From: JBCBDX01 sp039822005
GTDB lineage: Bacteria; Pseudomonadota; Alphaproteobacteria; Rhizobiales; Rhizobiaceae
Assembly: GCA_039822005.1 (NCBI GenBank)
Contig: JBCBMZ010000002.1
Coordinates: 62,001 to 126,000 of the forward strand
Reading direction: 5' to 3'
DNA: 64,000 nt
In this document: piece after piece, positions 24,251 to 34,111 of the stretch
Numbering within the stretch: the stretch's first letter is position 1
Layout: every line of letters starts with the position of its first letter
The notes under the pieces: generated by a model
Database searches by the model: none
The model's input: only the letters and a program-made list of their open reading frames with translations
What the model was told of the DNA's origin: nothing
Position numbers and translations under genes: made by a program

Positions 24251-27088
24251 ATGAGTTGGCAAGACAAGATCGATCCGGGTCGTTTTTCTGACGGTTTGGC
24301 CTCTGTTCTGTCGTTGGTCGGTCAACATTCGCCATACTTGGCTATCCTGCTGAAAAAATACCAAGCGTATCTATTTGACAGCCCCCACGAGACACTTGAG
24401 GATTTGGTTGCCGATGAGCTTGATGCGTTTGATGGCTTGGACGAGACGACAACGCTAACCGAGTTGAAGGCCGTGATGCGCAACGCCAAAGCACGCATTC
24501 ATTTGGCGGTCGCCATCGGTGATGTTGCAGGCCTCCTGTCGCTGGACGCTGTTGTGCGCTTGCTCAGTTTAACCGCACAAGCCGCCCTCAACGCGACACT
24601 CAACTGGCAGCTGCTCGATTTACATCATCGCGGTATCATTGCGTTGAAAGACCCTTCCCAACCGCAACACAATAGTGGCCTAATCATATTGGGTATGGGT
24701 AAGCTTGGCGCTTACGAACTCAACTATTCTTCCGATATTGATATCATCATATTTTTTGAACCGAACGCCGCGGCTCTGCGCTTCTCCGATCCTTTAGATG
24801 CGATCGACGTTTTTTCAAAGATGACGCGCCAACTGGTTCAAATCATGCAGGAACGGACCGGCGACGGTTATGTTTTTCGCACCGATGTGAGGCTTAGACC
24901 TGATCCAAGCGCCATGCCTCTGGCAATGTCCGTTGATATGGCGCTTCACTATTATGAGTCACGCGGTCAAAACTGGGAGCGTGCGGCGATGATCAAAGCG
25001 CGCCCGGTCGCTGGTGATGTGGCAGCTGGCGAACGTTTTTTGGAGCAACTCCGCCCGTTCATTTGGCGCAAATACCTCGATTACGCCGCTATTGCCGATG
25101 TTCAATCCATCAAACGGCAAATCCACGCGCACAAGGGTCACGGTCAGATTGCCGTTCGCGGGCACAATATAAAGCTGGGTAGAGGCGGTATCCGTGAAGT
25201 TGAGTTCTTCGTTCAAACTCAACAATTGATTGCAGGCGGCAGGACGCCGGCGCTGCGTAAAAGATCAACACGTGAAATGTTGAAGACTTTCGTTTCAGAA
25301 GGTTGGATTGATGCAGGTGTGGGCGACGAACTGGACCGTTCCTATGTGTACTTGCGGCGTGTTGAACACGCCATCCAAATGCTCAATGACGAACAGACGC
25401 ACAATGTCCCCGTTGGCGACACTCAATTTGAAGCAGTCGCCGCGCTGCTCGATCACTCATCGCCAGATGATTTTACCGAGTGCCTGACACAAACACTTAA
25501 ATGCGTCGAAGGGCATTTCGGTCAATTATTTCGTGAAGGCGAAACGCTGTCTGCATTGCACGGAAATTTGGTTTTTACCGGAGAAACGGCGGATCCTGAA
25601 ACCATCGATACTTTGACCGCTCTTGGCTTCTCGCGCGCAGCCGACATGTGGCACATCATCAGCGGTTGGCACTTTGGCCGTTATCCTGCGGCGCAATCAG
25701 AGCGCGCTCGCGAACGCTTGACGGAATTGACCCCTGCGTTGCTTGAAGCATTTGCGCAAGCTCAAAAACCCGATAACTCGCTGCTTCTGTTTGATAGTTT
25801 CATGCGTGGGTTACCCTCCGGCATCCAGCTTTTCTCCATGCTTCATGCCAACCCGGACTTGCTTCGACTGCTGACAACGATCATCACCAGTGCGCCGCGA
25901 CTGTCAGCCATCATCAGCAATCGACCCTCCGTCTTCGCGGGCCTGCTGGATCCTGCTTTCTTCGATCAAAATGCGCCCGAAGATGAAGTCGAGGAAGCAC
26001 TGGCCGGCATACTTTTCGATGCAAATAGCTATGAAGCGGTTCTGGATCGCTTGCGTATTTTCGCAGCCGAGCAACGGTTCCGCATTGGAACCCGGCTCCT
26101 GACGGGCAGCGCCGATCCGTATCAGACGGGTCGTGCCTTGACCGTGGTAGCTGAAAAGACGATCGCTGTAGCGGCAAGGGAGGCGGCCAAGGAGGTCATG
26201 GCAAAGCATGGTGAGCTGCCAGGCGGCCAGTTTTGTATCCTGGCGCTGGGCCGTCTTGGTTCGCGAGAAATGACGGCAGGCAGCGACGTGGACATCATCA
26301 CACTTTATGATGACGTGGACGCCCTCGATGAAAGCGATGGGACAAAGCCGCTGGCGGCCTCTGCATACTATGCGCGCTTGACCCAGCGCATTATCGCCGC
26401 GCTGTCCGCACCAACAGCTGAGGGCATTCTCTACGAAGTGGATACGCGCCTGCGGCCCTCTGGCAACAAAGGTCCGCTGGCCACCTCATTTGCCGCGTTC
26501 AAGCGGTATCAGCATCATGAGGCTTGGACCTGGGAACACCAAGCTCTGACGCGTGCGCGGCCCGTCTGCGGGGACGCCGCGCTGATGCAAGAAGTGCGGC
26601 AAAGCATTGATGACATTTTGAGCACACCACGCAGCGCCGAGAAGACCCGCCAAGATATCATATCGATGCGCAAGCGGCTTTTGAAGGACAAGCCGGCCCA
26701 TGGTTCTTTCGATTTAAAGAATATTGTAGGTGGTCTGACGGACCTTGAGTTTCTGGCGCAGTACATTTTTTTGTCTTCCTTACGAAAGCTTAAGTTGGAT
26801 GGTGCCGGCGCACGCGATATTGTCATGCTGCTCGGCGACGCAGTGTTTAGCGCGGAGGATAAGGCTGAACTTCTGGCCGCTCACTCTGATTTAAACACAG
26901 TGCTTCACCTTTCGCGTCTGTGCACATCAAGCGGATTGGATCCCGCGCAAATGCCGACGGGATTGGTGGAGATCATTTGTCAAATGCTCAACGAACCGTC
27001 GTTGGCGCATGTGCAAGAACGTCTGACGGGCCGCCAATTACGGATAGCGGAATTGTTTCGCATTTATGTTGGTGACGTCACAATTTGA
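24251..27088 (+). CDS. glnE: Bifunctional glutamine synthetase adenylyltransferase/adenylyl-removing enzyme
   Basis: 945 residues, full length. Two nucleotidyltransferase domains are visible: the N-terminal deadenylylase with LGMGKLGAYELNYSSDIDII near residue 145-165, and the C-terminal adenylylase with LALGRLGSREMTAGSDVDII near 663-683, each followed by RLRP and helical regulatory domains. The enzyme adds or removes AMP on glutamine synthetase in response to PII and glutamine, setting ammonium assimilation. It appears to be transcribed alone, 51 bases after the kinase gene. Confidence 0.96.
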   Translation: MSWQDKIDPGRFSDGLASVLSLVGQHSPYLAILLKKYQAYLFDSPHETLEDLVADELDAFDGLDETTTLTELKAVMRNAKARIHLAVAIGDVAGLLSLDAVVRLLSLTAQAALNATLNWQLLDLHHRGIIALKDPSQPQHNSGLIILGMGKLGAYELNYSSDIDIIIFFEPNAAALRFSDPLDAIDVFSKMTRQLVQIMQERTGDGYVFRTDVRLRPDPSAMPLAMSVDMALHYYESRGQNWERAAMIKARPVAGDVAAGERFLEQLRPFIWRKYLDYAAIADVQSIKRQIHAHKGHGQIAVRGHNIKLGRGGIREVEFFVQTQQLIAGGRTPALRKRSTREMLKTFVSEGWIDAGVGDELDRSYVYLRRVEHAIQMLNDEQTHNVPVGDTQFEAVAALLDHSSPDDFTECLTQTLKCVEGHFGQLFREGETLSALHGNLVFTGETADPETIDTLTALGFSRAADMWHIISGWHFGRYPAAQSERARERLTELTPALLEAFAQAQKPDNSLLLFDSFMRGLPSGIQLFSMLHANPDLLRLLTTIITSAPRLSAIISNRPSVFAGLLDPAFFDQNAPEDEVEEALAGILFDANSYEAVLDRLRIFAAEQRFRIGTRLLTGSADPYQTGRALTVVAEKTIAVAAREAAKEVMAKHGELPGGQFCILALGRLGSREMTAGSDVDIITLYDDVDALDESDGTKPLAASAYYARLTQRIIAALSAPTAEGILYEVDTRLRPSGNKGPLATSFAAFKRYQHHEAWTWEHQALTRARPVCGDAALMQEVRQSIDDILSTPRSAEKTRQDIISMRKRLLKDKPAHGSFDLKNIVGGLTDLEFLAQYIFLSSLRKLKLDGAGARDIVMLLGDAVFSAEDKAELLAAHSDLNTVLHLSRLCTSSGLDPAQMPTGLVEIICQMLNEPSLAHVQERLTGRQLRIAELFRIYVGDVTI

Positions 27089-27154
27089 ACGCAGGGAAAC
27101 GTTTGGCTTGTGGCTTTCGCATCGGGGATGGCACCAACGATGCTAAAGGAAAAC

Positions 27155-27637
27155 ATGAGCATGACCTTGAATTTTCTAAAGAAAAACCGCTTCACATTGG
27201 CTGCCCTGACAACTATCGTCATCGCAACAGCCGGTATTTCTGGCGCCCAGGCAAGAGATTGGCAGCGTGACGGCGCCGCCCGCTTTGAAAAAATGGACGC
27301 CGATGGCGATGGTCAAGTAACCTTCGCCGAGTTCCAGACGCGTATGCTTGAACAGTTTAATAAAGTCGATGCAAATGAAGACAGCATCGTAACCACAGCA
27401 GAAATCGAAGAGACTGCGGACGGCCGTGTTGGTCGGCGCATGATTAAGAATCTGGTCGCCATGTTTGACATTGATCGTGACGGCGAGGTTTCACTGGAAG
27501 AACTGACCAATCGTCAGCAGAAGTTGTTTGCGGTGGCCGACTTTGATGATTCCGGCTCAATCACGCAAGATGAGTTGCCAAGAGAACGTTTCGCAAGCAT
27601 GCGTGGCGGTTTCGGCAAAATGCGCGGCAAAAAATAA
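27155..27637 (+). CDS. Exported EF-hand calcium-binding protein
   Basis: 160 residues from the ATG at 27155 (AAAGGA just upstream). A signal peptide ends near residue 31 (SGAQA). Four EF-hand-like loops follow: DADGDGQVTFAEF, DANEDSIVTTAEI, DIDRDGEVSLEEL and DFDDSGSITQDEL, all with acidic ligands at most loop positions, so calcium binding is credible. The C-terminus is basic and Gly/Met-rich. Function in the periplasm is unknown. It converges on the kinase gene with only five bases between the stops. Confidence 0.85.
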   Translation: MSMTLNFLKKNRFTLAALTTIVIATAGISGAQARDWQRDGAARFEKMDADGDGQVTFAEFQTRMLEQFNKVDANEDSIVTTAEIEETADGRVGRRMIKNLVAMFDIDRDGEVSLEELTNRQQKLFAVADFDDSGSITQDELPRERFASMRGGFGKMRGKK

Positions 27638-27642
27638 CGATA

Positions 27643-30012
27643 TCATGACGGTGCTGCCGGGGATGCATCCCCGGCAGTCACCCGCTCGTTCCTCTTCGCT
27701 TTGACAGGCAACCGCACCGAAACAATGGTGCCGTCACCGACCTCCGACTTGATACGCAAGCTTCCGCCGTGCAGTTCGGCCAGCGACTTTGAGATCGCCA
27801 GCCCCAGGCCGGTACCGGTATGGTTTTTTGAAAACTGCCGTTGCGCCTGTTCAAACGGGCGTCCAATCCGTTTCAGCGCTTGTTTTGATATCCCACATCC
27901 ATTGTCTTCGATTGAGATTTGCAGCGCGCGCCCTCCTACGCATTTGGCGCGTATGTTGATTTGCCCCCCCGTTTCCGTGAATTTCACCGCATTGGATAAA
28001 AGGTTCATCAGAATTTGTTTGAGCGCTCGCCGGTCGGCTTCAATCAACATGTTCGCGCTAATGTCTGTGTTGATGGTTATGCTTTTTCGGTGCGCCTGAA
28101 CGGTGACCATCTGCACCGTCTCCTGCGCGATGTCTGAAAGGTCGACGCTCTCCAGATCAAGATCAAACTTTCCGCTCTCAATGCGCGAAACCTGCAAGAT
28201 GTCGTCGATCACATTAAGCAGAAACCCACCGCTCTTTTGAATGTCTTCGATATATTCTTCGTACTTTTCAGATCCGAGCGGCCCATAGACATGCGCCGTC
28301 ATCATTTCCGAAAAGCCGATGATCGCGTTAAGTGGCGTTCGCAATTCGTGGCTGACATTGGCCAGAAACTCCGTCTTTGCCCGGCTTGCGGCCTCCGCTT
28401 TTTCTTTCTCGCGTTGAAATTTCCGGTTCAGATCAGCAAGCGCAGAAGCCTTTTCCTGATCATCACGCTGCGCGCGTGAAAGGCCATCAAGGGAGGCTAT
28501 CAGTTGCTGTTCAGAAATGAGTAGCTTTTCCTCCTGCGCCTTCAATTTTGAAATGTCGGTACCGACTGAGATCGTCCCTCCATCCGGTGTGGCACGGTCG
28601 TTGATTTGTAACCAACGGCCATCAGCGATCTGGCGTTCGACGGTACGGCTGCGCCCCTGACTACCGCCATTCTGGATTACCGTTTCGCTGATCGGTTGAC
28701 GCATAAGCGACATGAAAGCCGAACGATCAGTGCCGGGCGGGAGCGTGTCTGGTGAAAGACCGTAAAATTCGTAGAACTTTTGATTGCACAGGATAAGCCG
28801 GTCATCACTGTCCCAAATGGCAAAGGATTCCGATGTGCTCTCAATCGCGGCCTGCAAATTCGCGCTGGCGGTTTTTGTCAGAGCCAACAAGCGTGCTTGC
28901 TCGGTGATATCCATGGCGATGCCAACGAGATGCCTCCCGCCATTGCGCTCGACAATTTCGGTGCGGATGCGCATCCGCACATAGTGGCCCTCGCGGTGAC
29001 GCATCCGCAATTGCCGGTCAATGGCGTCGATTTCGCCTGCCACCGCCTGCTCCGCCACATCGATCAAATCGCCGTCTCCGGGGTGGACAAGCGCAGACAC
29101 CTGATGAAACGAGAGGACCTCATCGCGCACTTCATAACCGAGGAGTTCAAACATGGAGTTTGACCAATAGATGCGCCCGCGTGCCAGATCCCAGTCCCAA
29201 AGGCCGCAATGGCCGCGTTGTAAGGCAGTGTCGACGCTGGACTGCATTTCTTCACACAGTTCGTCGACTTCTGCCGTACGCGCGATTTGCGCATAATAGG
29301 CATATAGCAGGACCAACATGATGCCGGACATGGCCGAAAAAAGGGAGAGGTTAAGCGATACATCCTGACGCCACCGCGCAAAAGCCGCTTGTGTGGGCTG
29401 CAGGGCGCAAACGGTCCCTTTGTTCTCCGCGATCTTGGCGCACGCGGCGTAGCTTGCCTGATCATCAACGTTGACCTCCTCAACGCCGGCCCCGAGCCCA
29501 AAGAGCATCAACGCGTGAGAGCCTTTGATCAAGGTGGCCATATCCAATGACCGGCGGTCTGAGGCCCCGCCGCGCTGCGATGTGATGATGCCTTCTTCGT
29601 CGGCCACCAGAATCTCTCTTGCCAATGCTGTGGCATTTCGGGGCAGCTCGCGAATGAGCACGCGCTCAACGGCACCGGCGTCAATCAACAAGGCGTTATC
29701 CTGATTGGCATGCGACAGCGCATCGGCGGCCCGCCCGGCCATCAGCTCAATGTCGGACCTCGCGCTTTCGGCTATGCTGGCTCGGTTGTCGAGCAACCAC
29801 ATGGTGCGCGCGGCCATTACGATGATCAGAAAGATGAAAATCAGTACCGGAACCGAGCTCTTGAGCCAGGGCTCCATCGCCAATAACCGCTGCATGGTCG
29901 GTTGTGCCATGAACCGTGCGTGGCCGCGTATGGCGGTGCTGCGACTATTTAACTTGGCGGCCATCCCGATCGCTGTCACGACTTCCCCTCCTCGGCAAAC
30001 ATGCCGAGTCAT
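27643..30012 (-). CDS. Membrane PAS-domain hybrid sensor histidine kinase
   Basis: 789 residues at most; a start 16 codons further in is also plausible. A membrane helix lies near residues 52-72 and a second near 225-245, enclosing a periplasmic sensor region. Two PAS domains follow (WDWDLARGRIYWSNSMFELL; AIESTSESFAIWDSDDRLIL), then a coiled coil, HisKA with FLANVSHELRTPLNAIIGF and HATPase with NLLSNAVKFTETG and GTGLGLAISKSLAELHGG. There is no receiver domain, so a separate response regulator is needed. The signal is unknown. Such a kinase next to glnE is common in Rhizobiales. Confidence 0.9.
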   Translation of the reverse strand: MTRHVCRGGEVVTAIGMAAKLNSRSTAIRGHARFMAQPTMQRLLAMEPWLKSSVPVLIFIFLIIVMAARTMWLLDNRASIAESARSDIELMAGRAADALSHANQDNALLIDAGAVERVLIRELPRNATALAREILVADEEGIITSQRGGASDRRSLDMATLIKGSHALMLFGLGAGVEEVNVDDQASYAACAKIAENKGTVCALQPTQAAFARWRQDVSLNLSLFSAMSGIMLVLLYAYYAQIARTAEVDELCEEMQSSVDTALQRGHCGLWDWDLARGRIYWSNSMFELLGYEVRDEVLSFHQVSALVHPGDGDLIDVAEQAVAGEIDAIDRQLRMRHREGHYVRMRIRTEIVERNGGRHLVGIAMDITEQARLLALTKTASANLQAAIESTSESFAIWDSDDRLILCNQKFYEFYGLSPDTLPPGTDRSAFMSLMRQPISETVIQNGGSQGRSRTVERQIADGRWLQINDRATPDGGTISVGTDISKLKAQEEKLLISEQQLIASLDGLSRAQRDDQEKASALADLNRKFQREKEKAEAASRAKTEFLANVSHELRTPLNAIIGFSEMMTAHVYGPLGSEKYEEYIEDIQKSGGFLLNVIDDILQVSRIESGKFDLDLESVDLSDIAQETVQMVTVQAHRKSITINTDISANMLIEADRRALKQILMNLLSNAVKFTETGGQINIRAKCVGGRALQISIEDNGCGISKQALKRIGRPFEQAQRQFSKNHTGTGLGLAISKSLAELHGGSLRIKSEVGDGTIVSVRLPVKAKRNERVTAGDASPAAPS
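27654..27677. terminator. 24-base perfect palindrome at a convergent gene junction
   Basis: The sequence reads identically on both strands with ATGCAT at the centre and can form a 10-bp GC-rich stem. It lies inside the last codons of the minus-strand kinase and 16 bases after the stop of the EF-hand gene. Position suggests a shared transcription end for both converging genes. On the minus strand a run of six T follows about 20 bases later; neither side has an ideal T-tract. Confidence 0.5.
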
Positions 30013-30121
30013 GCGCGTTGCGCTGTAGTTTAACTGCTTGAAAACGCTGAAACGCGAACTGCCGAATCACCCTTAATGAATCAAAACTGATTCGGTCTGT
30101 CCACCCCGTGTTGGCGTATTC

Positions 30122-32785
30122 TTAATCCTTCGTTGATTTGCGAAGGGTCCGATGCAAAATGTCCTGTAGGTCCCGAGACAGCCCTTCCTTTGCGGATAGG
30201 GCCTTTAATTTCTTCTCGGCGACTGCTTGACGGACCGGTTCAAGGTCTTTCCAGGATCGCATGGCTGTCATCAGCCGGGCAGAAACCTGCGGGTTGATGG
30301 CATCAAGGCGCAGGATGCTGTCACAAAAGAATTGATAAGACTTGCCGTCCGGCCGGTTGAACGCAACCGGATTGCCCGTCGCAAATGCACCCAACAGTGC
30401 ACGGGCGCGGTTGGGGTTCTTCCAGGAAAAAATCGGATTGTTCGCTAATGCCTCAACAGCATTGAGCGTTTCTTCGCTGGGCACCGTCGCTTGGACCGAT
30501 AGCCATTTGTCCAGAACGACAGGTTCGTTTTCATATGTCTTGCGGAATTGGTCGAGTGCTTCAGCGGTTCTTCGGTGCCCCGGAAACTGGTGCGCCAATA
30601 TGGTCAGGGACGCCAGGCGGTCAGTCATGTTGTCCGAGGCTTCAAAAACGTTTGAAACGAGGTCTATGCCGGGCTGCCACTGGGCAAGGTGCAACAGCAG
30701 AGTGCCGGTGAAGGCGCGCACACCTGCTTGCTTTGCGGTTGGTTCAAACGGCGCCACGATCCTTGCGCTATCAAAGAGCTTTTTGAACGTTTCACCGCAT
30801 GCGGTGGCGATGGAGGCAAGCACATGTTCACGCCCGGCCTGGATCGCTGTTGGGTCGATTGAGGTACTGATGTCACGGGCGATTTCACTGACCGTTGGTG
30901 GCGTCAAGCACAGCGCCCTGTATGCGAAGTCCAAGCTTTCATCGGCGGCAACGCTTTCCAGAATGGCCATAAAAGCTGGGTCAATAGAAGATAGTGGTTT
31001 TTTGCCAGCCGGTAATACCGCGTCCCGCATCGTGCGCATAAACAGTTCGTTGATCGCGTTCCAGCGATTAAAGGGATCATCGTCAAACCGCGAGGCAAAC
31101 ATCGCTTCGTCGATCGAAGGTTCCGGGACCCGCGTGACGGGCGCGGAAAAGCCACGAAAGGCAGACAAAACCGGCTCCTGCTCAACGCCATCAAACACGA
31201 TGGTCTGGCGGCTTTCTTTCAGATGAATCACACCATCGGTGACGTCGCCTCCCGACGTAACGGCCCACGCCAGATGTGTGCCGTCATCGGCCAGCAGTGC
31301 AAAGCTGATCGGGATATGCATCACAATGCCGGAGGGTTGAGGCACCCCTGAGCGCATGGATTGTTGAAGGGTCACCCTCAAAGATTTCGCTTCAGCGTTA
31401 TAGGTCGTATTTATCGCGACGTTGGGTGTGCCGGGATACTCATACCATTTGGCAAAATGTGTCAGATCCGTGCCCGTGGCATCCGAAAAGCAGGTGATAA
31501 ACTGTTCGATGGTTGCCGCATCGCCGTCGTGGCGCTCGAAATAAAGGTCCATGCCGGCCCGAAAGCCGTCAAAGCCCAATATGGTTTCGAGCATGCGAAC
31601 CAATTCGGCACCTTTCTCATAGACGGTCGCCGTATAGAAATTATTGATTTCCCTGTACTTTTGCGGCCGGACCGGATGCGCCAAGGGGCCGGCGTCCTCC
31701 GGAAATTGGTGCGCCCGAAGCGCGCGGACATCCTTGATGCGTTTAACACCCCGCGACCGCATGTCGCTCGTAAACTCATGATCGCGATAAACCGTGAGAC
31801 CTTCCTTCAGGCACAATTGGAACCAATCGCGGCAGGTGATCCGGTTGCCTGTCCAATTGTGGAAATACTCATGGGCGATGATGCTCTCAATGTTGGCGTA
31901 ATCGGTATCGGTTGCTGTCTGGGGGTCGGCAAGCACATATTTGTCGTTGAAGATGTTGAGACCCTTGTTCTCCATGGCGCCCATGTTGAAGTCTGACACC
32001 GCGACGATCATGAAGATATCGAGATCATACTCCAGACCAAAGCGCTCTTCGTCCCACCGCATGGATCGTTTCAACGCATCCATGGCATAGAGGGCACGTT
32101 CTTCCTTGCCATGCTCGACATATATCTCAAGGCGCACATCTCGACCGGACATGGTCGTGAACTGATCTGAAATCATCCCCAAGTCGCCAGCAAATACCGC
32201 GAACAGATAGGCCGGTTTTGGAAACGGGTCATGCCAAACGGCGTAATGTTTGCCGTCCGCCATTTCTCCATGCTCGAGCTTGTTGCCGTTCGACAACAAG
32301 AGCGGCGTTTGCGTCTTGTCGGCTTCGAGCCTTACGGTAAAAATCGCCAGAATGTCAGGACGATCCGGGAAGAATGTGATCCGTCGAAACCCCTCCGCCT
32401 CGCATTGAGTGCAAAAATTGTTCCGCGTGGCATATAAACCCATTAGCTGTGTGTTTTTCTCCGGATTGATACGCACCGTGGTTTCAACGGAAAAAATTTT
32501 CGATTGGGGCAGCTGACGGAGCGACAAACCAGCCGATGTGACAGAGATTTGTTCGCGGGCGACCGCATGCCCGTCCAGTGTCACCGATACCAGCGTAAGA
32601 CTGTGTCCATCCAGGAACAACGGGATTTCCGTCGATGTTCTTTCCGGACGCTCAATCGTCAATTTGGTATGGACCAGCGTCTTTTCGCGATCCAACTCAA
32701 ATCGCATGTCGACAAATCGGACGAGATACGACGGCGGTTTGTAGTCGCGCAGGAGGATGTCGGGACCGTCTTCGATGTTATTCAT
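30122..32785 (-). CDS. pepN: Aminopeptidase N (M1 zinc metallopeptidase)
   Basis: 887 residues, the normal length for bacterial PepN. The substrate motif GAMENKG occurs near residue 268 and the zinc site HEYFHNWTGNR with the downstream glutamate in LKEGLTVYRD near 304-330. The DUF3458 Ig-like and alpha-helical C-terminal domains fill the rest. It removes N-terminal residues from peptides in the cytoplasm. It is separated by 15 bases from the transporter gene on its upstream side and probably shares its transcript. Confidence 0.95.
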   Translation of the reverse strand: MNNIEDGPDILLRDYKPPSYLVRFVDMRFELDREKTLVHTKLTIERPERTSTEIPLFLDGHSLTLVSVTLDGHAVAREQISVTSAGLSLRQLPQSKIFSVETTVRINPEKNTQLMGLYATRNNFCTQCEAEGFRRITFFPDRPDILAIFTVRLEADKTQTPLLLSNGNKLEHGEMADGKHYAVWHDPFPKPAYLFAVFAGDLGMISDQFTTMSGRDVRLEIYVEHGKEERALYAMDALKRSMRWDEERFGLEYDLDIFMIVAVSDFNMGAMENKGLNIFNDKYVLADPQTATDTDYANIESIIAHEYFHNWTGNRITCRDWFQLCLKEGLTVYRDHEFTSDMRSRGVKRIKDVRALRAHQFPEDAGPLAHPVRPQKYREINNFYTATVYEKGAELVRMLETILGFDGFRAGMDLYFERHDGDAATIEQFITCFSDATGTDLTHFAKWYEYPGTPNVAINTTYNAEAKSLRVTLQQSMRSGVPQPSGIVMHIPISFALLADDGTHLAWAVTSGGDVTDGVIHLKESRQTIVFDGVEQEPVLSAFRGFSAPVTRVPEPSIDEAMFASRFDDDPFNRWNAINELFMRTMRDAVLPAGKKPLSSIDPAFMAILESVAADESLDFAYRALCLTPPTVSEIARDISTSIDPTAIQAGREHVLASIATACGETFKKLFDSARIVAPFEPTAKQAGVRAFTGTLLLHLAQWQPGIDLVSNVFEASDNMTDRLASLTILAHQFPGHRRTAEALDQFRKTYENEPVVLDKWLSVQATVPSEETLNAVEALANNPIFSWKNPNRARALLGAFATGNPVAFNRPDGKSYQFFCDSILRLDAINPQVSARLMTAMRSWKDLEPVRQAVAEKKLKALSAKEGLSRDLQDILHRTLRKSTKD

Positions 32786-32800
32786 AGGCTAGGGCTCTTT

Positions 32801-34054
32801 TCAGACGGACAGCTCGCTATCTTCTGAACGGGGGTCAAGGTTAAGTGTTTCCGGTGTTTGGCTGCGTGTGGTGGGCATATAAGTGAAATCGGTCATATCT
32901 TCGGTTGCCACAGCATCGCGTTGTGTAATTCGCCATCCGGCGTACCCAGCAAAGATGGCGTAGCAGAGGCCCATTGCCACAAAAAAACCGCCGGCTCCCA
33001 GAGAGGTCATTAACCAGCCCGACAATACAGGCCCGATCATCGCACCAATCCCGTTGATGATCAAAAGGCTGGATGAAAGCTCCACAAAATCGGATGGTTC
33101 CGCAAAATCGTTGGCATGCGCGACAACCAAGGAATAGATCGGAAACAGCACAGCGCCGAACAGGAACATGAGGATAAAGACGCTCACCGGTGACGCAGAT
33201 AAGGTGGTCATCACAAAAACCGCGGAAATCAAAAGGCCGAACCCACCGGCAAAAACCATGACTATTCGCCGGTCCATCCGGTCCGAAATACGCCCGAGTG
33301 GAAATTGAAAGATGGCGCCGCCAATCATCGCAAGCGCCAGCATCAGCGGGATTTGTGATCCTTCCAGCCCGATGAGACCGGCAAAGACCGGGGCCTGAAA
33401 GTTCCAGATGCCAGCGATCACGCCCGTCAAGAGCATGCCGATCAATGCGGCAGGCGAATTGCGGTACAGTTTCACCAGATCAAAGGAAACTTGCGTGAGC
33501 GGTTGCGGGGAGGTGGCGTTGGAAAGGCCCGTCGGGATGACTGCCATCGCATACATCAGCGCTCCGACAATAAACAAATAGGTGGTCGCCGGATCGCCCA
33601 GCACAAGCATGAACTGGCCCGCCATAAGGCCCACCATGTTCATGATCATGTAGATGGAAAAGATCTGACCGCGTGTCTCGTTGGTCGCCTTCTCGTTGAG
33701 CCAGCTTTCAACCACCATGTAGCTGCCTGCGAGCGCAAAACCCGCGAAGCCGCGAAACAAGATCCAGGTCAGCGGATTGATCACCAATGCATGGAGGAGA
33801 AGCGACATTGAAAGCACTGTCGCCAGTACGGCGTATACGCGCACATGACCGACCCGCAGCACAAGTCGCGGTACGATTATGCACCCGCCGGTGAAGCACA
33901 GCGCATAACCAAAGCCCATCCAGCCAATCGTGACCGGCCCCCAGCCTTCAATGCCTGCGCGCAGCGGCAGCAAAATACCCGTCAGCCCGCTACCCGCAAG
34001 CAGGAAGAATGTTGAGAGCATGAGACCTGTGACCGGTAGAAGGGCGCGCACCAT
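32801..34054 (-). CDS. MFS transporter, YcaD-like family
   Basis: 417 residues; the ATG at 34054 is preferred because GGAG lies eight bases before it, although the frame opens at 34084. Twelve hydrophobic helices are apparent, with the loop 2-3 region VPRLVLRVGHVRVY, the helix-4 motif FRGFAGFALAGSYMVVESWL, and the central loop LGRISDRMDRR, which is the second MFS cytoplasmic signature. The ESWLNEKATNETRGQ segment is typical of YcaD-like carriers. Substrate unknown. The acidic C-terminal tail is long. Confidence 0.85.
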   Translation of the reverse strand: MVRALLPVTGLMLSTFFLLAGSGLTGILLPLRAGIEGWGPVTIGWMGFGYALCFTGGCIIVPRLVLRVGHVRVYAVLATVLSMSLLLHALVINPLTWILFRGFAGFALAGSYMVVESWLNEKATNETRGQIFSIYMIMNMVGLMAGQFMLVLGDPATTYLFIVGALMYAMAVIPTGLSNATSPQPLTQVSFDLVKLYRNSPAALIGMLLTGVIAGIWNFQAPVFAGLIGLEGSQIPLMLALAMIGGAIFQFPLGRISDRMDRRIVMVFAGGFGLLISAVFVMTTLSASPVSVFILMFLFGAVLFPIYSLVVAHANDFAEPSDFVELSSSLLIINGIGAMIGPVLSGWLMTSLGAGGFFVAMGLCYAIFAGYAGWRITQRDAVATEDMTDFTYMPTTRSQTPETLNLDPRSEDSELSV

Positions 34055-34111
34055 GAAAGCATCTCCGCAAGCAACGGCATCCAAATGCAGAAAGCGCCCT
34101 TTGCGGCTTTG

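Noticed and set aside
30342..31226. 294-residue plus-strand frame opposite pepN
   Set aside because: It is fully antisense to a well-supported aminopeptidase N and its composition (Ser/Arg/Ala-rich, no motif) is that of a shadow frame.
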